Source: Sulfurirhabdus autotrophica | Lineage (GTDB): Bacteria > Pseudomonadota > Gammaproteobacteria > Burkholderiales > SMCO01 | DNA: 64,000 nt | Assembly (NCBI RefSeq): GCF_004346685.1 | Contig: NZ_SMCO01000004.1 | Location: 1-64,000, forward strand | Reading direction: 5' to 3' | In this document: positions 1 to 8,736 of the stretch, in pieces | How positions within the stretch are numbered: the stretch's first letter is position 1 | Layout of the letters: each line of letters starts with the position of its first letter | Notes under the pieces: generated by a model | What the model was told of the DNA's origin: nothing | Databases searched by the model: none | The model's input: only the letters and a program-made list of their open reading frames with translations | Position numbers and translations under genes: made by a program

Positions 1-310
1 GATGATTTCAAATCGGCACCAAAATATTTTGCTTTCTAAACCCCGCCCAGATTGGATCTTGGCGGCTCGATTCGCGATTTAACCGGACACTACTGATGGC
101 GCAACATTTATTAATACCACTTTAACAGTAAGGAAATACTGAAACAACTGTTTCAAATTGTAAGCACTAGTGATGCGAAGTTTTAACTAAATTATTTATT
201 TTGACCAACAAACCTGGGAATTTATACAGCGTGTAACCTGATACCTTAATTCAGGCACAGTAAATAGCGCAAAGCTAGACAAGTTCAGTTTCGCGCCCAT
301 TTCTGGATGT
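1..310. other. Left-edge stretch without a recognisable gene
   Basis: No ORF with coding character, tRNA or clear hairpin terminator is visible here. The stretch is AT-rich after about position 100 and lies downstream of the minus-strand gene that ends at 311. It probably holds that gene's 3' region and part of an intergenic region cut by the window edge. Confidence 0.5.
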
Positions 311-1477
311 CTATTCTTTTGGCCAATAGTCAGTACCAATGCCGTCACCCAGATCAGCTTCGATCAAGCGGCGACGAACTTCGAGCAGTTTTTCGACTAA
401 CTGGGTTTCCTTTTTTTCGTAAGCATCTGCATCTGGAACGCGATTCACAACTACGCCCAGCAATTCGGTAATGGCGTTGCCGATGGAATTTTGACTGATG
501 GTAACAATCAATTTCCCTTCATCATTACGGTAAATGAGCTGTTTAAACGCAGGTTGCCAGCGAATAGCATTCGCATATTTCGCATCGATAATGCAGTGAT
601 CGCGTACTTTTTTTGCGGTTTTCAAGAAATCGTTGTTGAACAACAGTACGCTTTCCACTTCATCCGGAAAATAGGCATCAACAGGCATGGGGGCATTGCG
701 CGTAGAAACCTGCGAAAAAAAAGTGCGGTAGAAATCGATAAACCCTTTTAGCACCGCATCGTATTCTTGCCAGAACCGAATATCTTTCAGCGCAGCAGAC
801 CCGCCTTGAACTTCCCAGCTGGGTAACCCTTGCGGATAACCCGTCAGCTCGATACGAGCGTCTGCCTCACTGGCGGGTTTGAGAATTTTCAGATTCAGTG
901 CCTTGTCAAAAAATTCGCGGTAAACATCGCGCATATAGGCTTGAAACAAACTATGCTGGCCGCCGTCAGTCAAGTTGGGATTCTTTGAGTCTGCCAGTTT
1001 GGCGTTACGGAGTTCTTCTTTCGGGAAAACAATAAAGTGGTTATGTAGCATACGAATACTGGGGACCCCGGGAGAAGTGAGCGGCCAGGTAGCATCCAGG
1101 CTGGCTTCGCCTGCTAAAATCAGGGCGTCGTCCGGATTCGGGTAACACTCCAGCATATAGTCGATGATAATCTGGTTCATCCTGTTCCAGGAGTGCAGTA
1201 CGTTGGGTGGTACTTGTGTGCGTCGTACTGGCCGTCCTAGCGGATTGAGAATGCATTGCGAGGTGTTGTAGATAATAGAGGTATCAAATTCGGTGCTGTG
1301 GCCCAAGGCTTTGCGGTACAGCAACAAATTTTCCGAATTGACTAACAGCCCGTTGTTGTTGACCAGGTCGTTGAGGTTTTCAGTGCTGTTGAAGAACTCG
1401 TTATGCTTCATTCCTTCAGGTATTTCAAGGGGAATGGCTCGAAAAGGCGTGACTATTTCGCGTGGGCCGGATTGCAT
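311..1477 (-). CDS. Hypothetical protein, 388 aa
   Basis: I do not recognise the family. The ORF is long and uninterrupted, and a GAGGAA ribosome binding site sits about 7 nt before the ATG at 1477, so the gene is very likely real. The protein is soluble, with no signal peptide or membrane segment. A central stretch near residues 143-152 reads MLHNHFIVFP, which faintly resembles the histidine-rich active-site strand of HIT/GalT-type nucleotidyltransferases, but the full motif is not there. The C-terminal 40 residues are charged and helical. It is transcribed alone, with about 290 nt separating it from the RND operon upstream. No function is assigned. Confidence 0.75.
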   Translation of the reverse strand: MQSGPREIVTPFRAIPLEIPEGMKHNEFFNSTENLNDLVNNNGLLVNSENLLLYRKALGHSTEFDTSIIYNTSQCILNPLGRPVRRTQVPPNVLHSWNRMNQIIIDYMLECYPNPDDALILAGEASLDATWPLTSPGVPSIRMLHNHFIVFPKEELRNAKLADSKNPNLTDGGQHSLFQAYMRDVYREFFDKALNLKILKPASEADARIELTGYPQGLPSWEVQGGSAALKDIRFWQEYDAVLKGFIDFYRTFFSQVSTRNAPMPVDAYFPDEVESVLLFNNDFLKTAKKVRDHCIIDAKYANAIRWQPAFKQLIYRNDEGKLIVTISQNSIGNAITELLGVVVNRVPDADAYEKKETQLVEKLLEVRRRLIEADLGDGIGTDYWPKE

Positions 1478-1767
1478 TAGGGTTCCTCAGGATGACGTTG
1501 TATGACTATGTGCGTAAGTTAATAGTAAATATTCGGCTATTGTTAGGCTGATCAAGCGAAGAGAAAACGGCAATTTATTGTATGTATTAACAGGTTTTGC
1601 CGATTTTGTTTCAGTCAAACAGGCATCTATTTTGCGTGAATAAGGTATCAACCGCCAATAAACTGTTGTTAAGTGTATATAAGTTTGGTGTATGTCCATC
1701 CTGATTGACACCCTCGTCGAGGGCGATAAACGGGATGTCAGGGCTGGTGGTAACGGTCGCTTTCGGA

Positions 1768-4700
1768 TTAACTGACGGGTGGCTTTACCCTGAACCAGGC
1801 GGCATACATGGCTGGCAGAAACAGCAACGTCAAAACGGTGGCAACCAGCAGGCCCCCCATGATGGCAGAGGCCATGGGGCCGAAGAACACGCTGCGAGAA
1901 AGCGGTACCATCGCCAGAATAGCCGCCAAAGCCGTGAGCATGATCGGGCGGAAGCGTCTGACAGCCGCTTCAATAATGGCATCCCAGGTGGATTGGCCGT
2001 CCAGAATATTGCGTTCTATCTGGTCAATCAGAATCACCGAGTTGCGCATAATCATGCCTGTCAGCGCGAGGGTGCCCAGCATGGCAACAAATCCAAACGG
2101 CCGGTTGAGCAGTAACAGCGCCATAGCGACACCAATTAAACCAAGGGGCGCAGTAAGCAGCACCATGATCACTCGCTGGAAACTGTGTAATTGCATGATT
2201 AACAAGGTGATGACAACGATCAGGAAAATAGGCATGCCAGCACTGATGGATTCATTCGCTTTGGCACTTTCTTCCACAGCACCACCGGTTTCCAGCCGGT
2301 AGCCCATGGGTAATTTGGCCCGGATTGCATCCATGCCGGCTTCTACCAGAGCCGAGACTTCTGGTGCCTGAATTTTGCTGTAGATGTCTCCACGTACTGT
2401 GATAGTGGGGATTCGGTTGCGGTGCCAGATCAGTCCTTCTTCCATTTCATAGCGTAAGGTCGCGATTTGCGATAGCGGTACGGTACGACCGGAAGCCGTT
2501 GGGATATTCAGGTTAATGAGTTGGCTAAGGTGTTCGCGCTCCAGTGGTGCACCACGCAATACGACTTCAATCAGCTGATCACGCTCCCGGTAGGTGGTGA
2601 CCTGGCTGCCTTGTATGGCCGATTGCAACAATTGCGAAATGCTTTGCTGGGTAACGCCCAGAGATTGTGCTTTAGCCGGATCAATATCCAGAAAAATGGC
2701 TTTGGTGCGTTCATCCCAATCCAGCTGTACATTCCTTAAATGGGGGTTGTTGCGCATGACGGTGGCCATCTGCTGGGCAATGTCGCGTAACGTACCAAAG
2801 TTTTCCCCGGAAATACGAAATTGCACAGGAAAGCCGACGGGTGGTCCGTTTTCCAGGCGTAATACCCGCCCGCGAATAGCTGCAAAAGCCGGGCCATCCA
2901 GGTAACCAATCAACTGGGTGCGTAATCGCTCCCGGGCCTCTATGCTTTTTGTGGTGATGACGAATTGCGCAAAACTGGGTGCGGGCAATTGCTGATCAAG
3001 GGGCAGATAAAATCGTGGTGCACCACTGCCAATGTAGGTAACGTAATTATCGATATCCCCTTGATGGCTTTTTAACAATTGCTCCATCTTGGTTACTTCA
3101 TGTTCGGTAGCAGGGAGCGAACTGCCTTCCGCGAGCTTCAGGTCAACCAGTAACTCCAGCCGGGTAGCATCCGGAAAAAACTGCTTTTGAACGAATTGGA
3201 AGCTGTATACCGCAAGCATGAAAGTGATCAGGGTCAGTAATATGACTGTTTTACGTTTTGTAACGCACCAGGTTACCAACACGCGAAAGCGTTTGTAGAA
3301 TCCCTCGCTCAGTTTATGCTGCCATGCACTGAACTCGCGCATGTTGCGTGAGATAAAATCAAAACGACCCGGTCCGGATGGGACTTTGTGGGGATCGGGT
3401 AACAGTTTAAAGCCCAGAAAAGGAATCACTACTACGGAGGCAATCCAGGACAGCAGCAACGCAATGGTGACCACTTGAAATAATGAAATAGTGTATTCGC
3501 CAACGGTAGATTGCGCGGTGGAAATGGGAAGAAATCCGGCGGCAGTAATGAGTGTGCCTGTGAGCATAGGTAAGGCAGTGGTAGTAAAGGTGAAGCTCGC
3601 AGCTTTGACACGATCAAAACCTTGTTCCATTTTAACGGACATCATCTCCACGGCAATGATCGCATCGTCCACCAGCAAGCCCAGGGCTAAAATGAGTGCA
3701 CCGAGAGAAATCTTGTGCAGGCCCACGTTAAACAGGCTCATGAAAAAGAACGTTGCTGCCAGCACCAGCGGGATGGATAGTGCTACCACCGCGCCTGCGC
3801 GCAACCCAAGGCTGATAAAACTGACTGCAAGCACAATAATGACGGCCTCCAGCACTGAATTTTGAAATTCAGCGATGGATTTACGCACAGCTTGCGGCTG
3901 GTCGTTGACACGATGAAGCGAAAGGCCGATGGGTAATTGAGATTCTATGCGCTCAATGGTGCTGTAAAGATGTTTGCCAAGGGCAATAATATCGCCCCCT
4001 TTTTTCATGGAAACACCGATGCCGATAGCCGGTGTGCCTTCAAAATGCATACTGGGTTGCGCTGGATCGGCATAGCCGCGTTTTACATCGGCAATTTCTT
4101 TTAATAATACCGTACGTTTGCCGACGCGGATGGGTAGCTCGCGGATTTCAGCCACAGTCTGAAAACGCCCTGAAGGGCGAAGATAGATACGGTCGGTGAT
4201 CGTTTCAAAGCTGCCCGCCGATGCCATTGCATTCCAGGTTTGCAGGGATTTAATGACTTCTTGCGAATCAAAACCCAGGTTGGCGAGTTTTTGGTTAGAC
4301 AATTCCACATAGATTTTTTCATCCTGCACGCCGATGATATCAACCTTGGCGACACCTGGCACCCGCAGCAACTCTTTGCGCAAATCGTCAGCAGTATCCC
4401 GCAGTTGGGCCAGGCTAAAGCCATCGCCCGTCAGGGCAAATACGTTCCCGTAAGTTTCACCGAACTCGTCGTTGAAAAATGGACCCTGAACACCTTGCGG
4501 CAGGGTGTGTTGAATATCCTGAACACGTTTTCTCACCTGATAAAACATATTCGGCATTTCGTCACCGCGAGTGGCATCCTGAGCGCTGACAATGATTTTT
4601 GTCTCGCCTGGGCGAGAAAAGCTTTTTACTATGTCTACGTGGGGGGATTCAAGCAGTACTTTCTCAATACGGTCAGCGACCAGTTTTTCCATTTCCAGCG

Positions 4701-4875
4701 CTGTGGCACCGGGCCAGTAAGCCTGAATCAGCATGACCTTGAAAGTAAAAGGCGGGTCTTCAGATTGCCCCAGCTTGTTATAGCCCATGATGCCCAGTAC
4801 CGTAAACAGCATCATCAGGTAGAGTACAAAAGTGCGATGGCCAAGCGCCCACTCGGAAAGGTTGAAACGACTCAC
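1768..4875 (-). CDS. RND multidrug efflux transporter permease
   Basis: Inner-membrane proton-driven efflux pump of the AcrB/TriC superfamily; its 1035 aa match the family length. An N-terminal transmembrane helix (about residues 13-31) is followed by the first large periplasmic loop. Then comes a block of helices containing LLVDDAIIAVEMM, whose paired aspartates are the conserved proton-relay residues of TM4. A second periplasmic loop and a C-terminal helix block complete the two-fold repeat. The start is GTG at 4875 and overlaps the adaptor stop as GTGA, so the two genes are translationally coupled. No outer-membrane TolC-type gene lies nearby, so the pump probably uses one encoded elsewhere. 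The substrate cannot be read from the sequence. Confidence 0.95.
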   Translation of the reverse strand: MSRFNLSEWALGHRTFVLYLMMLFTVLGIMGYNKLGQSEDPPFTFKVMLIQAYWPGATALEMEKLVADRIEKVLLESPHVDIVKSFSRPGETKIIVSAQDATRGDEMPNMFYQVRKRVQDIQHTLPQGVQGPFFNDEFGETYGNVFALTGDGFSLAQLRDTADDLRKELLRVPGVAKVDIIGVQDEKIYVELSNQKLANLGFDSQEVIKSLQTWNAMASAGSFETITDRIYLRPSGRFQTVAEIRELPIRVGKRTVLLKEIADVKRGYADPAQPSMHFEGTPAIGIGVSMKKGGDIIALGKHLYSTIERIESQLPIGLSLHRVNDQPQAVRKSIAEFQNSVLEAVIIVLAVSFISLGLRAGAVVALSIPLVLAATFFFMSLFNVGLHKISLGALILALGLLVDDAIIAVEMMSVKMEQGFDRVKAASFTFTTTALPMLTGTLITAAGFLPISTAQSTVGEYTISLFQVVTIALLLSWIASVVVIPFLGFKLLPDPHKVPSGPGRFDFISRNMREFSAWQHKLSEGFYKRFRVLVTWCVTKRKTVILLTLITFMLAVYSFQFVQKQFFPDATRLELLVDLKLAEGSSLPATEHEVTKMEQLLKSHQGDIDNYVTYIGSGAPRFYLPLDQQLPAPSFAQFVITTKSIEARERLRTQLIGYLDGPAFAAIRGRVLRLENGPPVGFPVQFRISGENFGTLRDIAQQMATVMRNNPHLRNVQLDWDERTKAIFLDIDPAKAQSLGVTQQSISQLLQSAIQGSQVTTYRERDQLIEVVLRGAPLEREHLSQLINLNIPTASGRTVPLSQIATLRYEMEEGLIWHRNRIPTITVRGDIYSKIQAPEVSALVEAGMDAIRAKLPMGYRLETGGAVEESAKANESISAGMPIFLIVVITLLIMQLHSFQRVIMVLLTAPLGLIGVAMALLLLNRPFGFVAMLGTLALTGMIMRNSVILIDQIERNILDGQSTWDAIIEAAVRRFRPIMLTALAAILAMVPLSRSVFFGPMASAIMGGLLVATVLTLLFLPAMYAAWFRVKPPVS

Positions 4876-5969
4876 GCGTTGCCCTCGGCAGCATGGAGAA
4901 CAGGGCCATCATAAGGGACAGGCCGGATTTTTTGGCCGGGCTGCAATTTATGGGCACCCGCAGCAATGACCTGTGTACCAGCAGGCAACTGACCGCGAAC
5001 CAGTAAGCCATTTTCGCGATACTGCACTACCTGGACGGGCACAGCACTCACTTGTTGCTGTGCGTTTACCACCCAGACCTTGGTTTGTTTACCCACCTGA
5101 AATAATGCCCCTGCGGGCAATGCCACAGTTGAAAATGAATCAGCCAGGTTAACGAATGCTACAGTTGCCGTCATGCCGAGCCGAACAGCTTCATCCGCTT
5201 GATTAATCGTAATTTTCAGTAAATAAGTGCGATTTTCATCAGCAGCAGGGGCTATCTCACGCACAACCCCGGTATAGGCTTTTTGTGTCGCAGCCCACAG
5301 TCTTACCTGGACTTTTGACCCGGCCTTAAACTGTTGCGTTTGCGCTTCCCCCACGCGAATATAGACTTCTTTTTCGCCAGCATAAGCGATTCGCACCAAC
5401 GGCTGGCCTGCGCTCACTACCTGCCCGGTTTCAAAATTTACGCTCGTGACTACTCCGGCAGTATCGGCTTTGAGCGTGGTGTAGCTTAGTTGGTTACCGG
5501 AAATGTTCAATTGGGCCCGGCTTGCGGCCAACCGGGCGCGGGCAGTTTTGTCGGCATTGATGCGCGCATCCAGTGCCGCCTGGCTTAAAAATTGTTGTTT
5601 TACCAATTTTTGTGCGCGGTCCAGTTCGGCGGCAGCATTGGCTACTTCAGATTCAGCCCCTGCCAATTGTGCTCGAGCGCTGGCAGTTGCCAGTTGTGCA
5701 TCCTGTGGATCTAATTGGGCCAGCACTTGTCCTGGTTTTACTTCGCTCCCCAGCTCAACACCTCGTGACGTTACTTTTCCGCCAATTCGGAACCCCAGCT
5801 CTGCTTCACGGCGCGCATGAACTTCACCGGAATAAACGGAAGCTTGGGAGCTGCTATTTTGCGTGACGGTATAAATCATGGCAGGGCGAACTTGTTCCGG
5901 CTTTTCAACTGGTTTGGTGCAGCCAGACAAGAAAAACAGGGTCAGAAGCGGGATGGCAAAAAGATGCAT
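4872..5969 (-). CDS. RND efflux periplasmic adaptor (membrane fusion protein), lipoprotein
   Basis: The adaptor links the inner-membrane RND pump to an outer-membrane channel. The N-terminus is a lipoprotein signal with lipobox LSGC (Cys about residue 17). A biotinyl/lipoyl-like half-motif (LGFRIGGKV ... GSEVKPGQVLAQLDPQD), an alpha-helical hairpin rich in Ala/Glu/Gln (about residues 90-150), a second lipoyl half (LKADTAGVV) and a beta-barrel domain follow. This is the HlyD/AcrA domain order, and 365 aa is typical. It is the first gene of the operon and overlaps the permease start by 4 nt. No TetR or MarR-type regulator sits beside it. Confidence 0.93.
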   Translation of the reverse strand: MHLFAIPLLTLFFLSGCTKPVEKPEQVRPAMIYTVTQNSSSQASVYSGEVHARREAELGFRIGGKVTSRGVELGSEVKPGQVLAQLDPQDAQLATASARAQLAGAESEVANAAAELDRAQKLVKQQFLSQAALDARINADKTARARLAASRAQLNISGNQLSYTTLKADTAGVVTSVNFETGQVVSAGQPLVRIAYAGEKEVYIRVGEAQTQQFKAGSKVQVRLWAATQKAYTGVVREIAPAADENRTYLLKITINQADEAVRLGMTATVAFVNLADSFSTVALPAGALFQVGKQTKVWVVNAQQQVSAVPVQVVQYRENGLLVRGQLPAGTQVIAAGAHKLQPGQKIRPVPYDGPVLHAAEGNA

Positions 5970-6025
5970 GTCATTCTCGAAAAAAAAGTATTAGTTCAGA
6001 TCCAGCAAAGCGCTATGTTACCTGC

Positions 6026-6424
6026 TTATCGTCCCGGCAAGGTGACTTGTACGGTTTTGCCACCGTACCCGTATTTCTGGTCACCTGCCTGAATAGTCAC
6101 GGACTGAATCCCTGCAGGTATGTCCACGCCATAAGGATCCCGTGTAAATGGCTGCTCGCCAGCATGATCATGAAAAAGTTTGCGCACCCCGTAAGTCATG
6201 CCATCCTTATTAATGACGCGAAAAGCATCGGCGTAGCGTTGGGGGGTGTCATATGGCGAAGCAATAGTGGCATCGAAATCAAAACGATTATCGCCCCGGG
6301 CTTGTACTTTGACGGATATAACATCCTGATATTTCTGCCCATTTGCATCATTGTCTTTGGCTTGAGCAACAACCGCCATGGTTACGAAGATCGTGATAAC
6401 AGCAAAACGAATGTAGCGAAACAT
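6026..6424 (-). CDS. Small periplasmic protein of unknown function
   Basis: The start is placed at the ATG at 6424 rather than the longer in-frame start at 6487. An AGGAAG ribosome binding site lies just upstream of 6424, and translation from there gives a normal signal peptide (basic start, hydrophobic core, cleavage after VVAQA). The mature protein is about 110 aa. It looks like a single beta-sandwich, with the distinctive segments FHDHAGEQPFTRD and, near the C-terminus, YGYGGKTVQVTLP. It could be a small copper- or redox-related periplasmic protein given the histidines, but nothing proves that. It sits between the efflux adaptor and a DUF389 gene on the same strand, about 20 nt from the latter. 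Confidence 0.7.
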   Translation of the reverse strand: MFRYIRFAVITIFVTMAVVAQAKDNDANGQKYQDVISVKVQARGDNRFDFDATIASPYDTPQRYADAFRVINKDGMTYGVRKLFHDHAGEQPFTRDPYGVDIPAGIQSVTIQAGDQKYGYGGKTVQVTLPGR

Positions 6425-6446
6425 TTTACTTCCTGATGTCTCGCCG

Positions 6447-7430
6447 CTAGTTAGTATAAGCACGGCGCACATAAATGAATAATACAAGAAAAATCAAGGT
6501 GAATAGCCATACCAGAATGTAAATGACCATTGAATGCTTGGCCTTCTTTTTTTCCCACCCGGTTCGTGGGCGGATGCCTTTAACAAAAAAGACCACTTTG
6601 CTGGATAAGTTCACGCACACCAGATTAATGGCTAGAAGCAAAGCCGCACTAATGGCGAGGTTGATGTTTCCATAGCCCAGCATGAGGCCAAGTGTGACTG
6701 CCGGCGGCAGCAAAGCTACTGCAACCATCACTCCAACCAGCACGCTGGATAAGCCGGTTGTCATGGAAAGCGCAGCTGCTGCGCCCGAAGCAAGTGCCAG
6801 CGCAACGGAATCCATCCCTACCTGAGTACGAGAAACAAGCTCCGGACTGGATACCTCTAAGGGCCAGGCAATGCCAATTATAATTGACAGGATGATCGCT
6901 AAAGCAATGCCAACAGTAGAAGTGAGGACGGATTTGCGCATTAATGCAATATCGCCCAGAGCCGTTCCGAGACCAAATGCCAGGTTTGGGCCAAGTAACG
7001 GCGCAATGACCATGGCTCCGATGACGACAGCCACGTTGTTTTCTATCAGTCCTATAGCAGCAACTGCTGTCGACAAAACGACCAGCACGATAAAATTCAG
7101 ATCCAGCCGTGCATTTTTCTCCACCTCTTCATAGAGCGCCTCACGGGTTGCTGCCGCAGAATCTTCTTCCTCTCTTTCTTCTTCAGTGAGTTTAGGTAGT
7201 GCAATTTCTACGGGTAGTACGACAATTCGTGTGGATGCCTGTTTGCCAAGCAAGGTCTGTAAAGCATCCAGTACTGACTGGAGCTTGTCGTCACCTACGA
7301 GCAGCCGCATAGACTGCATGCCATCATTGCCGACTATGCTCAGACGGAAATCGCTGACTTCATGTTTTTCCGAGATTGCAGCAACCGTGTCAGCACTACC
7401 TGCGTCAGTGATTACTTCAACGTACTTCAT
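6447..7430 (-). CDS. DUF389 (TIGR00341) family membrane protein
   Basis: The protein has a soluble N-terminal domain (residues 1 to about 85), a charged linker (about residues 80-108, including EEEREEEDSAAATREAL) and a membrane domain of about six helices with the glycine- and alanine-rich GAMVIAPLLGPNLAFGLG signature of DUF389. The C-terminus is short and basic. Length (327 aa) and order match the TIGR00341 family of uncharacterised inner-membrane proteins found widely in bacteria and archaea. No transport substrate has been established for the family as far as I know. It lies just upstream of the small periplasmic gene and may be cotranscribed with it. Confidence 0.88.
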   Translation of the reverse strand: MKYVEVITDAGSADTVAAISEKHEVSDFRLSIVGNDGMQSMRLLVGDDKLQSVLDALQTLLGKQASTRIVVLPVEIALPKLTEEEREEEDSAAATREALYEEVEKNARLDLNFIVLVVLSTAVAAIGLIENNVAVVIGAMVIAPLLGPNLAFGLGTALGDIALMRKSVLTSTVGIALAIILSIIIGIAWPLEVSSPELVSRTQVGMDSVALALASGAAAALSMTTGLSSVLVGVMVAVALLPPAVTLGLMLGYGNINLAISAALLLAINLVCVNLSSKVVFFVKGIRPRTGWEKKKAKHSMVIYILVWLFTLIFLVLFIYVRRAYTN

Positions 7431-7523
7431 TTTTCTTCTTATCCTTCGAAAGTAAGTCGTAAAATTGCTCGAGCACCTTGTTCAATCAAATCATAATCTC
7501 CTTGCTGCACTGATTAGTGCTTT

Positions 7524-7871
7524 TTAATGATGTTCCAGCAGGTGCCGGAAGTTCAGGATCGTGGTTTCGTCAGGCATCGTGTCCGTGCCCCCATCCAGTC
7601 CGGCGAAGTGCCGCAGCAACGGTACTTCATGTAAAGCTTCTTCCATCACAGCATCGGAGTAACCGAACCACTGTTGCATGAAGTGGATGCGCAGCATCGT
7701 TGCCAACGCATAAGGCCTACGGCCATTCCCTGCTTTGGAGTAGTGTGGCTCAATCAACGCCAGGAGTCGTGACCACGGCACGACAGCGTCCATTTCCAGT
7801 AAAAACTTCTCCCGTCACGTCTGCTTGGGCTTCTTGGTAAATTCACTGACAGCAAAACTGAGTTGTTTCAT
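7524..7871 (-). pseudogene. IS5-family transposase, N-terminal fragment with a nonsense codon
   Basis: Reading from an ATG at 7871 gives the start typical of IS5-group transposases (MKQLSFAVSEF..., then a KF-LEMD-VVPW-LLALIEPHY core and MLRIHFMQQWFGYSD). The frame is broken by TGA at 7815-7817, where relatives have an arginine codon (CGA to TGA would explain it). The coding sequence then ends after about 115 codons at DETTILNFRHLLEHH, so the DDE catalytic domain is missing. The part after the nonsense codon (7524-7793) is open but cannot encode an active transposase. This is a dead remnant of an insertion. Confidence 0.85.
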
Positions 7872-7933
7872 AAGCTGATCTCGGCGGGATGACAATTCAT
7901 ATTTTACAGGACAGGGACTTGTTCAGAACTTCC
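7524..7933 (-). mobile_element. IS5-family insertion sequence remnant with one terminal repeat
   Basis: Upstream of the transposase fragment, positions 7912-7933 read on the minus strand as GGAAGTTCTGAACAAGTCCC plus two bases, which resembles an IS5-family terminal inverted repeat. The opposite end and the C-terminal half of the transposase are absent, so the right part has been deleted. A short hairpin (GCACT/AGTGC, 7507-7520) and a T-run lie at the broken edge. No target duplication can be defined because one end is lost. Confidence 0.7.
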
Positions 7934-8040
7934 TTAGTTGTGCGCGAATACATAATAAATCAAAGCAAATCATAGTAGCATGTCTTACATTAACATATCC
8001 GCAATGAAACGTACGTCACGATCCCCTAAATCCTCGCGGG

Positions 8041-8373
8041 TTAAGCCGTGACGCCAAAATCTTCGGCTAGCTTATCGGTAATTAGCGTGTTTAAGCTTTT
8101 GTGTTCGCGTCTAGCTGCCACGGCAAGCGCGCGGTGAAGTTTGGGGTTCATCCGTAGCACCAGTTTTCCAGAAAAGGGTTTTTCTGCCTCTATGCCGCTT
8201 TCCTCGCAGAATTTTAGATATTCGTCTACAGAGTCCTGGAAAGCTTGTTTGATCTCCTTGACACTTCTTCCCTGGAAAGTAACTGCGCCTTTTGCTAGCA
8301 GCACATCCCCGTGAAAAATTTCGGCTTCATCGTCATATTTGACTACGCCGTAATAACCTTTGTATTCCATCAT
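8041..8373 (-). CDS. hicB: HicB-family antitoxin
   Basis: Antitoxin of a type II toxin-antitoxin pair. The N-terminal part (MEYKGYYGVVKYDDEAEIFHG ... TFQGRSVKEIKQAFQDSVDEYL) is the partially degraded RNase-H-like HicB fold. The C-terminal part (KLVLRMNPKLHRALAVAARREHKSLNTLI) is a ribbon-helix-helix/HicB DNA-binding domain. It follows hicA with an ATGA overlap, the normal toxin-first order. Two in-frame ATGs (8373 and 8370) are possible; the first makes the overlap. The protein is expected to bind HicA and repress the shared promoter. Confidence 0.92.
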   Translation of the reverse strand: MMEYKGYYGVVKYDDEAEIFHGDVLLAKGAVTFQGRSVKEIKQAFQDSVDEYLKFCEESGIEAEKPFSGKLVLRMNPKLHRALAVAARREHKSLNTLITDKLAEDFGVTA

Positions 8374-8624
8374 GGCTCGATTCCCGCATCAATTAAAAAT
8401 TTACGCACGGACTCCACCGCGCCTTTGTCAGTCTCCTTTTGTGGGTGCGGGCGATGAAACATGCCCGGCACACCATTCAGCAGAAACCGCACCCTTGAAC
8501 CTGCGCCCTCAGATTTTTTTGCCCCTGTTGCTTCAATCATGGCCTCAATGTCCTTCCAGGGAATGTTTGAAAGTATGGGATTAGAGAATATAGCTTTGAG
8601 GGTTTTTCTGTGTTTGCTGTTCAT
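8370..8624 (-). CDS. hicA: HicA-family mRNA interferase toxin
   Basis: 84-aa toxin with a double-stranded-RNA-binding-like fold. The family pattern is visible: a GSRVRF-type segment (GAGSRVRFLLNG) followed by the HRPHPQKE block containing the catalytic histidine. It then ends with the AVESVRKFLIDAGI helix. HicA cleaves mRNA independently of the ribosome, or in some cases on it. The ATG at 8624 gives the N-terminus MNSKHRKTL found in relatives. There is no Shine-Dalgarno sequence before it, and a perfect TATAAT lies 4 nt upstream, suggesting a leaderless message. Confidence 0.92.
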   Translation of the reverse strand: MNSKHRKTLKAIFSNPILSNIPWKDIEAMIEATGAKKSEGAGSRVRFLLNGVPGMFHRPHPQKETDKGAVESVRKFLIDAGIEP

Positions 8625-8628
8625 GATT

Positions 8629-8662
8629 ATTATAGTATCAGAAATTAGTATCGAAAAGATAT
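8629..8662 (-). promoter_or_regulatory. hicAB promoter with candidate operator repeats
   Basis: On the minus strand a consensus -10 box (TATAAT) occupies 8629-8634, only 4 nt before the hicA ATG. Upstream on the plus strand are two near-identical direct repeats, TAGTATCAGAAAT and TAGTATCGAAAAG, lying back to back from about 8633. They overlap the promoter and are good candidates for HicB binding. The -35 region is poor. The placement of the -10 predicts a transcript starting at or within a base or two of the start codon. Confidence 0.5.
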
Positions 8663-8736
8663 ATCAAAAAAAGCGGGCGGCACAACCTTTGCATGAATTC
8701 TCCGCGACCTACATGCAAATTTCAGAAAGATACAGG

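Noticed and set aside
1-310. Left edge as an insertion-sequence end
   Set aside because: The AACCGGACACTACTG segment only vaguely resembles IS ends; there is no second repeat or transposase in the window.
4240-4914. 224-codon open frame on the plus strand opposite the RND permease
   Set aside because: Antisense to a well-supported gene, no ribosome binding site, and the sequence lacks any protein-family character.
7507-7520. Hairpin GCACT/AGTGC followed by five Ts as a terminator
   Set aside because: Only 5 bp, and there is no plus-strand gene upstream; it is probably incidental to the IS remnant edge.
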